A stretch of DNA of 64,000 nucleotides from Fusobacteriota bacterium (GTDB lineage Bacteria; Bacillota; TC1): the NCBI GenBank assembly GCA_009773805.1, contig WTXA01000002.1:310001-374000 (forward strand). Reading direction: 5' to 3'. A model generated the notes under the pieces. It saw only the letters and a program-made list of their open reading frames with translations. It was not told the DNA's origin and ran no database searches. This document shows positions 1-8,011 of this stretch, in pieces. The translations under genes and the position numbers were made by a program. Within the stretch, counting starts at the first letter, position 1. Every line of letters starts with the position of its first letter.

Positions 1-75
1 GTGCTCCCGAGTGGGATCGAACCACCGACCTACAGTTTAGGAAACTGTCGCTCTATCCTACTGAGCTACGGAAGC
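1..75 (-). tRNA. tRNA-Arg (anticodon CCT)
   Basis: On the minus strand the acceptor arms GCTTCCG and CGGGAGC pair, the T-loop GGTTCGATCC is present, and the anticodon loop TTCCTAA carries CCT, which reads AGG. The 3' end lies on the window edge, so a CCA tail cannot be judged. The rest folds as a normal tRNA. Confidence 0.93.
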
Positions 76-165
76 AACACTGTAATAATAACAAAAAAAC
101 ACTTCAAAGACAAGAAATACAAACACTTTAATCCATAATCAATTAATCGAATTTTCCACTTTTGC

Positions 166-939
166 TTAATCTAAATCAATTTCATTAATATTTGTCTTCA
201 CCACATCTCTTTTCCCTAATATAATATCCTTAACCTTTAAATAATAAATAATTGTAATTACAGAAAATACAACCTTAGCAATCATAACCCTAAGGTAATA
301 AAAAGGAATGTCTATAATAAATATAGAATTACCATTTTTTAAAAAAGTTAAAATTGAACTAGCACCAATAATTAACATCAAAAAAACAGTTAACCACCAA
401 GCAATTTTTTTAAATTTAATAGAACTAATGATTATTGCTAAACAAACTATAGCAATAATTAAATCAATATATAACATAACGTAGTTTAATGAATGTAGAT
501 ACAAAAAGAATCGAATATCATAAATAAGACTTCCATGTTCTAGAACTAAAATTGGTATAAAATAAAACAAGATAATCTTATGATATGCTAATTTATCCTT
601 ATCAGTATTATCATCCTCACCTGTCACTAATATAACAAAAGAAATCAGAAGCGTTAATATGAAAATAGCAATTGAAATCTCATATAAAAAAACGAAAATA
701 ATTTGAAAAAAAATTGCCCAAAAAAGTGAAATTTTCAGGGCTTCAATACTATTCAAACGCTTACCCTTATAAAAATGTCTATAGAATATAATAGGCCCAA
801 GAATAGAAAAATATAGCAATTGTAATCCAATCAAAATATCATTGTCCAGTGAAATAACATATTGACTTAAACCTTTACTAATACCATAGATAATAATAAT
901 TATGGATACAAATATTAATATGAACTTATTATTTTTCAT
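166..939 (-). CDS. Hypothetical multi-pass membrane protein
   Basis: This 257-residue protein is almost entirely hydrophobic. It opens with a membrane segment rich in Ile (about residues 5-20), followed by some seven more predicted membrane spans separated by short Lys/Arg loops. No family motif is recognised. The composition (Ile, Phe, Leu, Tyr) is typical of AT-rich Firmicute membrane proteins. It sits alone between tRNA-Arg(CCT) and a glycosyltransferase-like gene read in the same direction, with about 60 bp between them, so the two may be co-transcribed. No function can be given. Confidence 0.7.
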   Translation of the reverse strand: MKNNKFILIFVSIIIIIYGISKGLSQYVISLDNDILIGLQLLYFSILGPIIFYRHFYKGKRLNSIEALKISLFWAIFFQIIFVFLYEISIAIFILTLLISFVILVTGEDDNTDKDKLAYHKIILFYFIPILVLEHGSLIYDIRFFLYLHSLNYVMLYIDLIIAIVCLAIIISSIKFKKIAWWLTVFLMLIIGASSILTFLKNGNSIFIIDIPFYYLRVMIAKVVFSVITIIYYLKVKDIILGKRDVVKTNINEIDLD

Positions 940-1001
940 TTTTTCTATTCCTTACTTTTTATATAAGAAATATTATACCATGTAAAAATGACTTTTGTTA
1001 G

Positions 1002-2240
1002 CTACTTTTCCAAATATTTAAGCAACCTAGTCCAAGCTTCTGCACCACTAACAAAATCAGCATAATCCTCCTCTACACGATTAACATAATAATCCAAAAC
1101 ACCAACCACATCAAGAAAATCATCATCTCCAAAAAACTCAGCAAACACAGGAGCAATAACCACAAGAGCCTCTCTCATCTGAGAAATCTTAAGATCAAAA
1201 TTATCTCTATCAGTAATATAAATTAATAATGGTCTATACTTAACCCAACCTTGAGCTGCACTTAAAAACCTAGCATCACTATTAAACAAACCACCACCAA
1301 CAGTATCAAGACGCTTAGGTAAAACACCCCTTAAAAGAAAGGAAAAAGAACCAAAACCATCATGAAAAGTATAAACAGGTATCTTTCTCACATCACAATC
1401 ACCAATACTAGAACTAAGGAACGTATCCTCGCCCCTAGCCCCTGGTGGATTAAAAAACGGAGATAAATTACCACTAGTCTCCAAATTCAAACCTAGATTA
1501 CCACCAGAAATAAACTTCAAACCATTAATCTCCTCGACTACAACAAACTCTTTACTATCAATAATCCTATGATCAGCAAATGATAAACCACCAGCCTTAA
1601 ATCTACCAGCAATACTCTTCCAGGTTACAATATCATTACTAACAGCCTCAACAAACAACCTAAAATCACCAACCCCGAGAACATCATCAAAAACAACATC
1701 CGGAATAGGAGAAACATAACCACAATGATAACCATTAGTAATATCACTAACTTCAAGACCAGCTAAATGAGCACCAATAACATCCTGACCAAGCCAGTAG
1801 ACTCCATTAACACCACCAACACAAGCAAGAGGATATTCATCATCATCAAGAAAAATCAAACGATCAAAACCCATTATTGTAGCAAAAAACAATACCGCAT
1901 TACGCAACTTTGCATAACCTTTACCAAATAAGAGTTCTACTTCATCCCGGGATAATACGCCCTCATCTGCAAGTTTACCAACCTCTTTTGCAATATATTC
2001 AGCACCAAGATACTCTACACCAGCAACCATCTCTAAAATCTCAGGGTCATCTATTATGAAATCCTCAGGCTTAGTTTGCATATAATCTAAATCATATGCA
2101 ACTAATAGACTTAACTCAACATCCCCAGATCTGAATAAATCCCCCAGACCCCATTTCAGTAAGTAAGCATTAGCAACATCCTTAAAACTAGCACGCCCAG
2201 TTACAAAACCAAGAGCGACTCTCAACTTCTTACTTTCCAT
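1002..2240 (-). CDS. Glycosyltransferase-like protein (GT-A type, DDD motif)
   Basis: The 412-residue protein has no signal peptide or membrane span. Around residues 125-140 it has a hydrophobic strand followed by FLDDDEYP, the look of a DxD metal/nucleotide-sugar site in GT-A glycosyltransferases. About residue 270 it has GARGEDTFL, resembling the catalytic-base ED motif of family 2 enzymes. The pattern of an N-terminal Rossmann-like half and an acceptor half fits a cytoplasmic glycosyltransferase. Donor and acceptor are unknown. It is probably expressed alone or with the membrane protein downstream. The assignment rests on two short motifs and could be wrong. Confidence 0.55.
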   Translation of the reverse strand: MESKKLRVALGFVTGRASFKDVANAYLLKWGLGDLFRSGDVELSLLVAYDLDYMQTKPEDFIIDDPEILEMVAGVEYLGAEYIAKEVGKLADEGVLSRDEVELLFGKGYAKLRNAVLFFATIMGFDRLIFLDDDEYPLACVGGVNGVYWLGQDVIGAHLAGLEVSDITNGYHCGYVSPIPDVVFDDVLGVGDFRLFVEAVSNDIVTWKSIAGRFKAGGLSFADHRIIDSKEFVVVEEINGLKFISGGNLGLNLETSGNLSPFFNPPGARGEDTFLSSSIGDCDVRKIPVYTFHDGFGSFSFLLRGVLPKRLDTVGGGLFNSDARFLSAAQGWVKYRPLLIYITDRDNFDLKISQMREALVVIAPVFAEFFGDDDFLDVVGVLDYYVNRVEEDYADFVSGAEAWTRLLKYLEK

Positions 2241-2261
2241 ATAACACCTCTTTCAAACAAC

Positions 2262-2287
2262 AAAAGCCACCCCTACAAGGTGACTTT
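2262..2287 (-). terminator. Probable terminator after tRNA-Ser
   Basis: On the minus strand, arms AAAGTCACC and GGTGGCTTT (one mismatch) enclose a 7-base loop and are followed by a T-rich TGTTGTTT tract. It lies between tRNA-Ser and the glycosyltransferase-like gene. Confidence 0.5.
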
Positions 2288-2364
2288 AAATAATATATTA
2301 ACTTCTAAACCATCTCATAGTTATATATTAATTATAACATAAAAAACACTAAAATTGGATGATA

Positions 2365-2455
2365 TGGCGGAGAAGGAGGGATTTGAACCCTCGCACCGAA
2401 TCAACGACCTACTGCATTTCGAGTGCAGCCCCTTGAGCCACTTGGGTACTTCTCC
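2365..2455 (-). tRNA. tRNA-Ser (anticodon CGA)
   Basis: Acceptor arms GGAGAAG and CTTCTCC pair, the discriminator is G, and CCA is encoded. The anticodon loop CTCGAAA carries CGA (codon UCG). A long variable arm gives the roughly 91-base class II size typical of serine tRNAs. Confidence 0.93.
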
Positions 2456-2476
2456 ATATATAATAATAAATAAAAA

Positions 2477-2553
2477 TGGTGCCCCCGAGTGGAATCGAAC
2501 CACCTACACGCAGTACCGGAAACTGCTACTCTATCCACACTTAGCACTTTCAC
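2477..2553 (-). pseudogene. Broken copy of tRNA-Arg(CCG), 3' two-thirds intact
   Basis: Positions 2481-2538 match 4284-4341 of the intact tRNA-Arg(CCG) with one mismatch in 58 bases. The match covers the T arm, variable loop, anticodon arm and part of the D arm; CCA is present. Beyond 2538 the sequence decays: the D stem has lost a base and the 5' acceptor strand (GAAAGTG) can no longer pair with the 3' strand. It should not give a functional tRNA. It lies on the far side of the lipoprotein gene, as the leftover 3' end of a tRNA would after an insertion there. Confidence 0.85.
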
Positions 2554-2582
2554 AATATAACCATAGGAAGCATATAATAAAC

Positions 2583-4142
2583 TTAATCTGATATTTTCAC
2601 CATTTCAATAATAAAATTCTTACTCCAAAAATACATATTACCTTTTGCAGTTACAGATTTCCCAGAGAAAGTGAAATCAAGATTTAGAGTGCTACCATAA
2701 TCTAAATCACCAGTTTCCTCATTATAATCAATAATAGTTTCCTCACCATCATCAGTAATCCAAGTAATAGTTCCATCATTATTATTCAATATACTTATCT
2801 GAACGGTTTCCTCCTTACCTTCGTCAAAAAGCTTTAACTGATAAGTTCCTGAAATATCAGCTTTCACAACATTCTTAGCTATGAGGCCCGATGACTTCAT
2901 AATTTCTGCCATTTGAGTAATCAACGATTCCAGCTTTTCACGAGCAGTCTCAGGTGAAAATCCATAACCATCAATCAATTCCTCTCCTTTTAGCGCACTA
3001 CTACCAGGCATTAAAAAACCAGCAGTTTCCAAAGTAGTTTTAATTGCTGCCTCCTTACCTTTAGAAATATCAAGAGGTAAGGCAGTTACTTTTGTACTTC
3101 CATCTTTATTTTCTGTAACCTTAACACCTAAAATTTTCCCATCATAATACCAATCAGCTATAGTATCACCAATATACGAAAGTTGCTCTCCTGTTTCTGC
3201 AGAATTAAAAGAAATTAAACCAACAACAGAAGAAACTGGTGCCAACTTATCTTTAATATTCTCCATACCTATAGTAACCTGATGATTTTCACCAAGAATA
3301 ATACTACTGCCAGTAGTACCAATATCAACAATAGCGTCAGTTCCACTAATAATCACTCCAGCAGTTTGACCTAAAGTCCAACCACTAGAAGAAATAGCCC
3401 CAAGACCACCACCAGATGCAATAGTCCCAGTTATAAAAATACCCATTTTACTAGCAGACTTATACCCTTGAACAATTTTCAAACTCTTTGAATAAGCATC
3501 AACTTCAGCCTGGGCCTCTTCTCGACCAGCTATATTATGAATAATTTTTTGAGCCAGAGCCATTTGTTTTACTGCACTTTTCGTATCAGTTCCAAGTTGA
3601 TCTGCAAGTTGTTTATATCTCTTTGCTCCCTTTATAGAATCATATTTCTTAGTTAAATTTTCTGCCCAAGTTTCTGAGTCAAACTGTCTTCCTGTTTGAG
3701 CAGTCATAGGTATAATAAATGCTGCTGTACCAATCCTTGGTACTGACCTATATTCTGAATCAATCAAAATAGAAACACCTAATTTCTTACCTTCATCAGT
3801 ATCCAAAACAGCAATGGCTGAATCTGCTAAATTCTGAGCTCCAGATGAAAGATACTCAGCAGTTTGCCAAGCCAAAACCAACTCATCGATTAGTCTTTTT
3901 TGTTCCCCAGCCTGTAGTGAACTTAAATCAGTTCCTAAAAACTCTTCAGTCTTCAATCTAGCAAAGATAAATTGGCGTAGAGCTAAAGCATTAGAAGTAC
4001 TTACAGTTTGAAGAACTTGAGGTTCTTTTTTATGAACTACTACAACAGCTTTTTTACTTGCACATGCGCTTAGGCTAATTAATATGACCCCTATTATAAA
4101 TATCATAATTAACAACTTACTATTTTTAATAAACTTCTTCAT
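2583..4142 (-). CDS. Large hypothetical lipoprotein
   Basis: The 519-residue product begins with a lipoprotein signal: Lys-rich start, hydrophobic core, then LSACASKK with the lipobox Cys at about residue 27, so it should be anchored on the outer face of the membrane. Residues about 40-220 are helical and Gln/Glu/Lys-rich. Residues about 230-285 are strikingly Gly/Ser/Ala/Ile-rich (segments such as GTIASGGGLGAISSSG). The last 90 or so residues look like a beta domain (GTYQLKLFDEGKEETVQI). No family is recognised. The gene stands alone between a broken and an intact tRNA-Arg(CCG), which suggests acquisition by insertion. The Gly-rich centre inside helical flanks could insert into a membrane, but that is a guess. 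Confidence 0.75.
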   Translation of the reverse strand: MKKFIKNSKLLIMIFIIGVILISLSACASKKAVVVVHKKEPQVLQTVSTSNALALRQFIFARLKTEEFLGTDLSSLQAGEQKRLIDELVLAWQTAEYLSSGAQNLADSAIAVLDTDEGKKLGVSILIDSEYRSVPRIGTAAFIIPMTAQTGRQFDSETWAENLTKKYDSIKGAKRYKQLADQLGTDTKSAVKQMALAQKIIHNIAGREEAQAEVDAYSKSLKIVQGYKSASKMGIFITGTIASGGGLGAISSSGWTLGQTAGVIISGTDAIVDIGTTGSSIILGENHQVTIGMENIKDKLAPVSSVVGLISFNSAETGEQLSYIGDTIADWYYDGKILGVKVTENKDGSTKVTALPLDISKGKEAAIKTTLETAGFLMPGSSALKGEELIDGYGFSPETAREKLESLITQMAEIMKSSGLIAKNVVKADISGTYQLKLFDEGKEETVQISILNNNDGTITWITDDGEETIIDYNEETGDLDYGSTLNLDFTFSGKSVTAKGNMYFWSKNFIIEMVKISD

Positions 4143-4279
4143 AAATAAAACCTCCTAAAAAACAAATAATCTAACCAATAAGTATCTATTAGTTAAATTA
4201 TATCATGTTATTTTTTAATAGTAAGTAAAATATAAATATTAGCCTTATGAGTCTGCTTATAAGATTTCTAATAAAATAA

Positions 4280-4355
4280 TGGCGCCCCCGAGTGGAATCG
4301 AACCACCTACACGCAGTACCGGAAACTGCTGCTCTATCCACTGAGCTACGGAGGC
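4280..4355 (-). tRNA. tRNA-Arg (anticodon CCG)
   Basis: Acceptor arms GCCTCCG and CGGGGGC pair, discriminator G and CCA are encoded, and the anticodon loop TTCCGGT carries CCG (codon CGG). This is the intact partner of the broken copy at 2477-2553. Confidence 0.94.
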
Positions 4356-4357
4356 AC

Positions 4358-4381
4358 AAAAAAGGGGCACATGGCCCCTTT
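4358..4381 (-). terminator. Rho-independent terminator of nrdJ
   Basis: On the minus strand, AAAGGGGC, a 5-base loop, GCCCCTTT and a T run form a strong hairpin between the nrdJ stop codon and the tRNA-Arg gene. Confidence 0.85.
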
Positions 4382-4388
4382 CTAAAAC

Positions 4389-6734
4389 CTATCTAACCGG
4401 ACAAACTCCACCCTCACAACCATCAGTACCAATATCAAGCTCCTGATCGTTATTCTCATACTTTTGAATTAGAGAAGGAATAAACGGCCTCATCTCAGCT
4501 ACACGCTTATTATAATCTTCCTCAGTGATAGACTCATAAGGCAACATCTCATAGAAAGAATCATCAAGAGGCAAGAAAGAAACAGCAACCAAATCATCCC
4601 AATTATTCCAAACCCACTCTTCCACATCATTCCACTCTTCATTACGAACACTAACAGTAATACTACAATTATGATCAACATAATGCTCCATGAACATCTT
4701 GTAATTCTCCAACTGCTCAATAGCAGAAACATCATACTTAGTTCTACCAGGAGGAGCCTTAATAGGAAACTCCACAACCTTAGTCACACAAGTACTCCAG
4801 TCTTGACCAACCTCAGGGAAAACAGGATAACCAAGCTCCTCACAAACCCTAACCAAAGGATCATGAGCATTAATACGAACCCTACGAACAAAATAATCTG
4901 AATGAGAATAATGCACACCACTAGAAACAGCAGGCAACTGACTCAAAGTACCCTCAGGCTTAACAGTAGTCACAAGTATTGGAGCATTCTGTCCAAGTTC
5001 CTTAGCATACTCTTCAGCAGCCATCCTGGCAACACCACGAAGCTTAGCAAGAATCTTAGCCTCACCAGCCTTATCAACACCAATAGCATTAACCATATCC
5101 TGCCAACCAGTCAAACTACAACCAAGTAATCTATCCCTACTTTGAACATGATTCCAACGAGGTAGTTCTAACTCAACACAAGTCATCCTATAACCAGCCC
5201 TAGCTGAAAGACGCTGTGCCTCCATCAAACCAGCCTCATCTAAAACACCATCCTTAACAAAAGCAAACACATTAACAGTGGTCAAATTACAAACACCATA
5301 ACTATCCAATAGAATCTCACCACAAGGATTAACACCAGCCATATTAGGCCTACGCTTAGCTGCAGCCTCACCATTAACCCAGCCAGGCTCACCACTATAA
5401 CGCATCTTCTCAATCTGCCAACGTAATCTCTCCCTAGTTGGCTTTTCCTTATAGTAGATAGAATTATTACTCATTTGACGATGTATTAAATCCTTATTAA
5501 CTTCCCACTTGCCATCAACTTGACGATACAAGCTAGACTTAGCATCAATACACTCCTTATCATTAGCATCCACAATAATCATCTCAGCAGTCCTACGAAC
5601 CCCACCAACAACCACATTTTCACCAATAATATTACAAATATCTAAACAATCAATAGGACGAAGAACAGCTCTTTCCCCTTCAACTTCACCACGAATCCTA
5701 ACAACATTACCGATCTTATTAAACATATTCTTAATACTCTCATGACCACTAGCAGAACCACCAAAAGTCTTCAACTTCTCTCCCTTTGGTCTAACATTGC
5801 TATAATCTATCAAAATAGTCTCTATATGACGATACTCATGAGCACTGATAAGTTCCAGGAAAAACTTCAAGGCCTGAGCCCAGCCTTCCTTGGAATCTCC
5901 TATTGTAATTTCAGCTCTCTCATCATCATTGAAATTAAGAGAAGTATAGTCCTTCCTCTCATTAGGTTCAACAGGAGTATAATCTCTATGAATTAACTCA
6001 AAACGAGTTCTAAACTTAGGTAGAGCTACAACATCCTCTGGTAACACTCTCGCACCAACACCAGCTCCAACCATCAATAAATAGAACAAATCCCTAAAAT
6101 CATCTATACAAGTAATAGTCTCAAAAGCACAATTGAAGTTAGATAATGGATAATGCCTTGATACTCCAGTATTACCTACCCAAAAAGTCCTGCCAGACAA
6201 GAACTGCTTCAAATTGAAAATATTATCATAAAGAGCCTCAGCTTCCTTACGTGAAGTAGGTAACAAGCTTGTATTATATTCAACAGCACGACGAACAGTC
6301 TCCCACCAATACTCACGACGACCCAGGTCCTCCATGTATCTGGAATATGTCCTATAATATACAAAATCACCAAGTCTACCCATAGGAGATTTCTTATGCT
6401 TGTAGTTACTTACAAAATCATCAGTCACCATCACAAACTCTGAAGCCTTAGTTACAGCTCTAGCCTGTTTCTGAGCATAACGATAAATTATATACTTCTT
6501 GGCAACATCCTTCCTAGTAGTGTCCATAAGTAAATATTCTACCATGTCCTGAATTTCTTCAACATTAATGGCTCTATCTCTCTCCTTGATCATTTCTTGA
6601 ATACGAAGACTAATAGTCGTACTTAATTCCTGATCAATACCATCAGTAGTCTCTGTCATTGCCTTTTCGATTGCATTCTTAATCTTCTTTGGCTCAAACT
6701 CTACCAAATAACCCTGTCTCTTTAAAACATCCAC
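4389..6734 (-). CDS. nrdJ: Adenosylcobalamin-dependent ribonucleoside-triphosphate reductase
   Basis: Class II (B12-dependent) ribonucleotide reductase, which makes deoxynucleotides without oxygen. The product has about 781 residues. An ATP-cone lies at the N-terminus (VLKRQGYLVEFEPKKI). The active site shows NPCGEI and CNLTTVN; the two Cys are 11 residues apart, as for C408 and C419 of the Lactobacillus leichmannii enzyme. An upstream FNCAFETI Cys is the likely partner of C119. The tail DGCEGGVCPVR has the shuttle Cys pair spaced as in that enzyme. The longest reading frame begins at a GTG at 6767, but AGGAGG at 6744-6749 lies inside it, nine bases before a GTG at 6734. I chose 6734. An NrdR operator pair lies just upstream. 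Confidence 0.95.
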   Translation of the reverse strand: MDVLKRQGYLVEFEPKKIKNAIEKAMTETTDGIDQELSTTISLRIQEMIKERDRAINVEEIQDMVEYLLMDTTRKDVAKKYIIYRYAQKQARAVTKASEFVMVTDDFVSNYKHKKSPMGRLGDFVYYRTYSRYMEDLGRREYWWETVRRAVEYNTSLLPTSRKEAEALYDNIFNLKQFLSGRTFWVGNTGVSRHYPLSNFNCAFETITCIDDFRDLFYLLMVGAGVGARVLPEDVVALPKFRTRFELIHRDYTPVEPNERKDYTSLNFNDDERAEITIGDSKEGWAQALKFFLELISAHEYRHIETILIDYSNVRPKGEKLKTFGGSASGHESIKNMFNKIGNVVRIRGEVEGERAVLRPIDCLDICNIIGENVVVGGVRRTAEMIIVDANDKECIDAKSSLYRQVDGKWEVNKDLIHRQMSNNSIYYKEKPTRERLRWQIEKMRYSGEPGWVNGEAAAKRRPNMAGVNPCGEILLDSYGVCNLTTVNVFAFVKDGVLDEAGLMEAQRLSARAGYRMTCVELELPRWNHVQSRDRLLGCSLTGWQDMVNAIGVDKAGEAKILAKLRGVARMAAEEYAKELGQNAPILVTTVKPEGTLSQLPAVSSGVHYSHSDYFVRRVRINAHDPLVRVCEELGYPVFPEVGQDWSTCVTKVVEFPIKAPPGRTKYDVSAIEQLENYKMFMEHYVDHNCSITVSVRNEEWNDVEEWVWNNWDDLVAVSFLPLDDSFYEMLPYESITEEDYNKRVAEMRPFIPSLIQKYENNDQELDIGTDGCEGGVCPVR

Positions 6735-6763
6735 TTCCAAAACCCTCCTATTACCACCAAGAT

Positions 6764-6810
6764 ACACATTATCTTGTTATTTTCATCCATCCAAACACCA
6801 TATATAGTGT
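6764..6810 (-). promoter_or_regulatory. Paired NrdR boxes upstream of nrdJ
   Basis: Positions 6795-6810 read ACACCATATATAGTGT, one base from the palindromic NrdR consensus ACACWATATATWGTGT. A second, weaker box (6764-6779, 12 of 16 matches) starts exactly 31 bp away, the three-helical-turn spacing usual for NrdR pairs. Both lie between the likely promoter and the nrdJ start, so NrdR bound with ATP/dATP would block transcription. The weaker box overlaps the alternative GTG at 6767, which favours the later start. Confidence 0.8.
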
Positions 6811-6817
6811 TATTACA

Positions 6818-6845
6818 ATTATACAACAACTAAATAAAAGAACAA
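6818..6845 (-). promoter_or_regulatory. Probable sigma-A promoter of nrdJ
   Basis: On the minus strand a perfect TATAAT (6818-6823) lies 16 bp after TTGTTC (6840-6845). Transcription would start just before the stronger NrdR box. Confidence 0.6.
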
Positions 6846-6864
6846 CTAAAATACTAAAACAAAA

Positions 6865-6893
6865 TGGGAATATAAAATCTTTTTATATTCCCA
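6865..6893 (-). terminator. AT-rich hairpin, probable second terminator before nrdJ
   Basis: A perfect 13-bp inverted repeat (TGGGAATATAAAA, 3-base loop, and its complement) is followed on the minus strand by TTTTGTTTT. With the hairpin at 7144-7172 it would insulate nrdJ from the ZIP/metH operon. Confidence 0.6.
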
Positions 6894-7083
6894 CAAATTA
6901 TTCAACTATATATTCATAAATACTAAAACAAAATTGATACAAAAAACTACCAAATCACCACCACTTAAGAAAACCCAACTTTATATATAGATTAAGTATG
7001 TATATATTTATTTTATAACATAAACAAATACTATACCCTAGTTTTCTACTAGAAAATCAAGGACATTCATTCATGGAAATTAA

Positions 7084-7148
7084 AAAGTTTTTGCACTCCA
7101 ATACAAAAACTTTCATTTTTTTAGAGTTTTTGCATTCCAATACAAAAA
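7084..7148. repeat. Two tandem copies of a small hairpin repeat
   Basis: A 24-base unit, AGTTTTTGCAYTCCAATACA plus four A, occurs at 7086-7109 and 7125-7148 with one difference, starts 39 bp apart. Each is an inverted repeat (TTTTTG ... CAAAAA) around the same 10-base loop; in the first the arms reach 10 bp. Role unknown. The rest of the 440-bp gap 6768-7207 holds the nrdJ control region and terminators; I see no gene and no cobalamin riboswitch in it. Confidence 0.6.
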
Positions 7149-7172
7149 AATGATGACCAAAGTCATCATTTT
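7144..7172 (-). terminator. Terminator of the metH/ZIP operon
   Basis: On the minus strand AAAATGATGAC, a short loop and GTCATCATTTT followed by more T form a strong rho-independent terminator just after the ZIP gene. Confidence 0.85.
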
Positions 7173-7207
7173 AATCATATATATATCAGATTTCAATCAA
7201 TACTTCT

Positions 7208-8011
7208 CTAACCTAAAGCTACATCAAGAATCATCATCACCACAAAACCAACCATAGTGAAAATAGAAATAAGATCACTACTCCTATTGCCCTTACCACC
7301 TTGAGATTCAGGAATCAACTCCTCAACTACAACATAAATCATAGCACCAGCAGCAAATGACAAAGCAAAAGGTAAAACACCCCTGATAGACACAGCCAAC
7401 AAAGCACCAAGTACTGCAGCAACAGGCTCAACTATACCACTCAACTGACCATATGTGAAAGACTTCAACCTAGACAAGCCCTCACGTCTAAGAGGAATAG
7501 AAACAGCAGCCCCCTCAGGGAAATTCTGTAAACCAATACCAATGGCCAATGCCACAGCTCCACCAAAACCAGCCTCACCACTAGCAGCAGCCCCAAAAGC
7601 CACACCGATAGCCAGACCCTCAGGTATATTATGAAGAGTAATAGCTAAAACCAATAATACAGACCTGTTCCAAGAAGACTTCAATCCCTCAGGTTCAAGT
7701 CTTTGTAAATGCATATGGGGCAACAATCTATCAACCAAAAATAAAAATACACCACCAGCCATAAAACCACTAGCAGCCATCAACACAGCATTCTGACCAA
7801 GCTCCTCAGCTAAACTAATACCCGGAGCTAGCAAGGACCAAAAACTAGCAGCCACCATAACACCAGCGGCAAAACCAAGCATACTATCCAAGACATCCCT
7901 CTTGATACTCTTAAAGAAAAAAACCAAAGCAGCACCAAGAGCAGTCAAACCCCAAGTAAACAATGTAGCCAAAAAGGCCATAAGAACACCATTATTCATC
8001 AATTCATTCAT
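7208..8011 (-). CDS. ZIP family metal transporter (GufA/ZupT-like)
   Basis: This 267-residue protein has about eight membrane spans. It carries the ZIP signature motifs: HNIPEGLAIGVAFG in the fourth span, LQNFPEGAAVSIPLR in the fifth, and GIVEPVAAVLGA after it. The His, Asn, Pro-Glu-Gly residues form the binuclear metal site that takes up zinc or related divalent ions. The start codon overlaps the metH stop by 4 bp, so the two are translationally coupled. This is notable because the homocysteine-binding domain of MetH needs zinc. The cluster ends at the terminator after this gene. Confidence 0.9.
   Translation of the reverse strand: MNELMNNGVLMAFLATLFTWGLTALGAALVFFFKSIKRDVLDSMLGFAAGVMVAASFWSLLAPGISLAEELGQNAVLMAASGFMAGGVFLFLVDRLLPHMHLQRLEPEGLKSSWNRSVLLVLAITLHNIPEGLAIGVAFGAAASGEAGFGGAVALAIGIGLQNFPEGAAVSIPLRREGLSRLKSFTYGQLSGIVEPVAAVLGALLAVSIRGVLPFALSFAAGAMIYVVVEELIPESQGGKGNRSSDLISIFTMVGFVVMMILDVALG

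Noticed and set aside
2321-2591. Overlapping open frames on both strands across the tRNA genes
   Set aside because: They are translations of tRNA-Ser and the broken tRNA-Arg, not proteins.
6768-7207. Cobalamin riboswitch before nrdJ (or in the metH gap 11061-11146)
   Set aside because: No conserved B12-box was seen, and the space upstream of the metH operon is too short; nrdJ control is better explained by NrdR.
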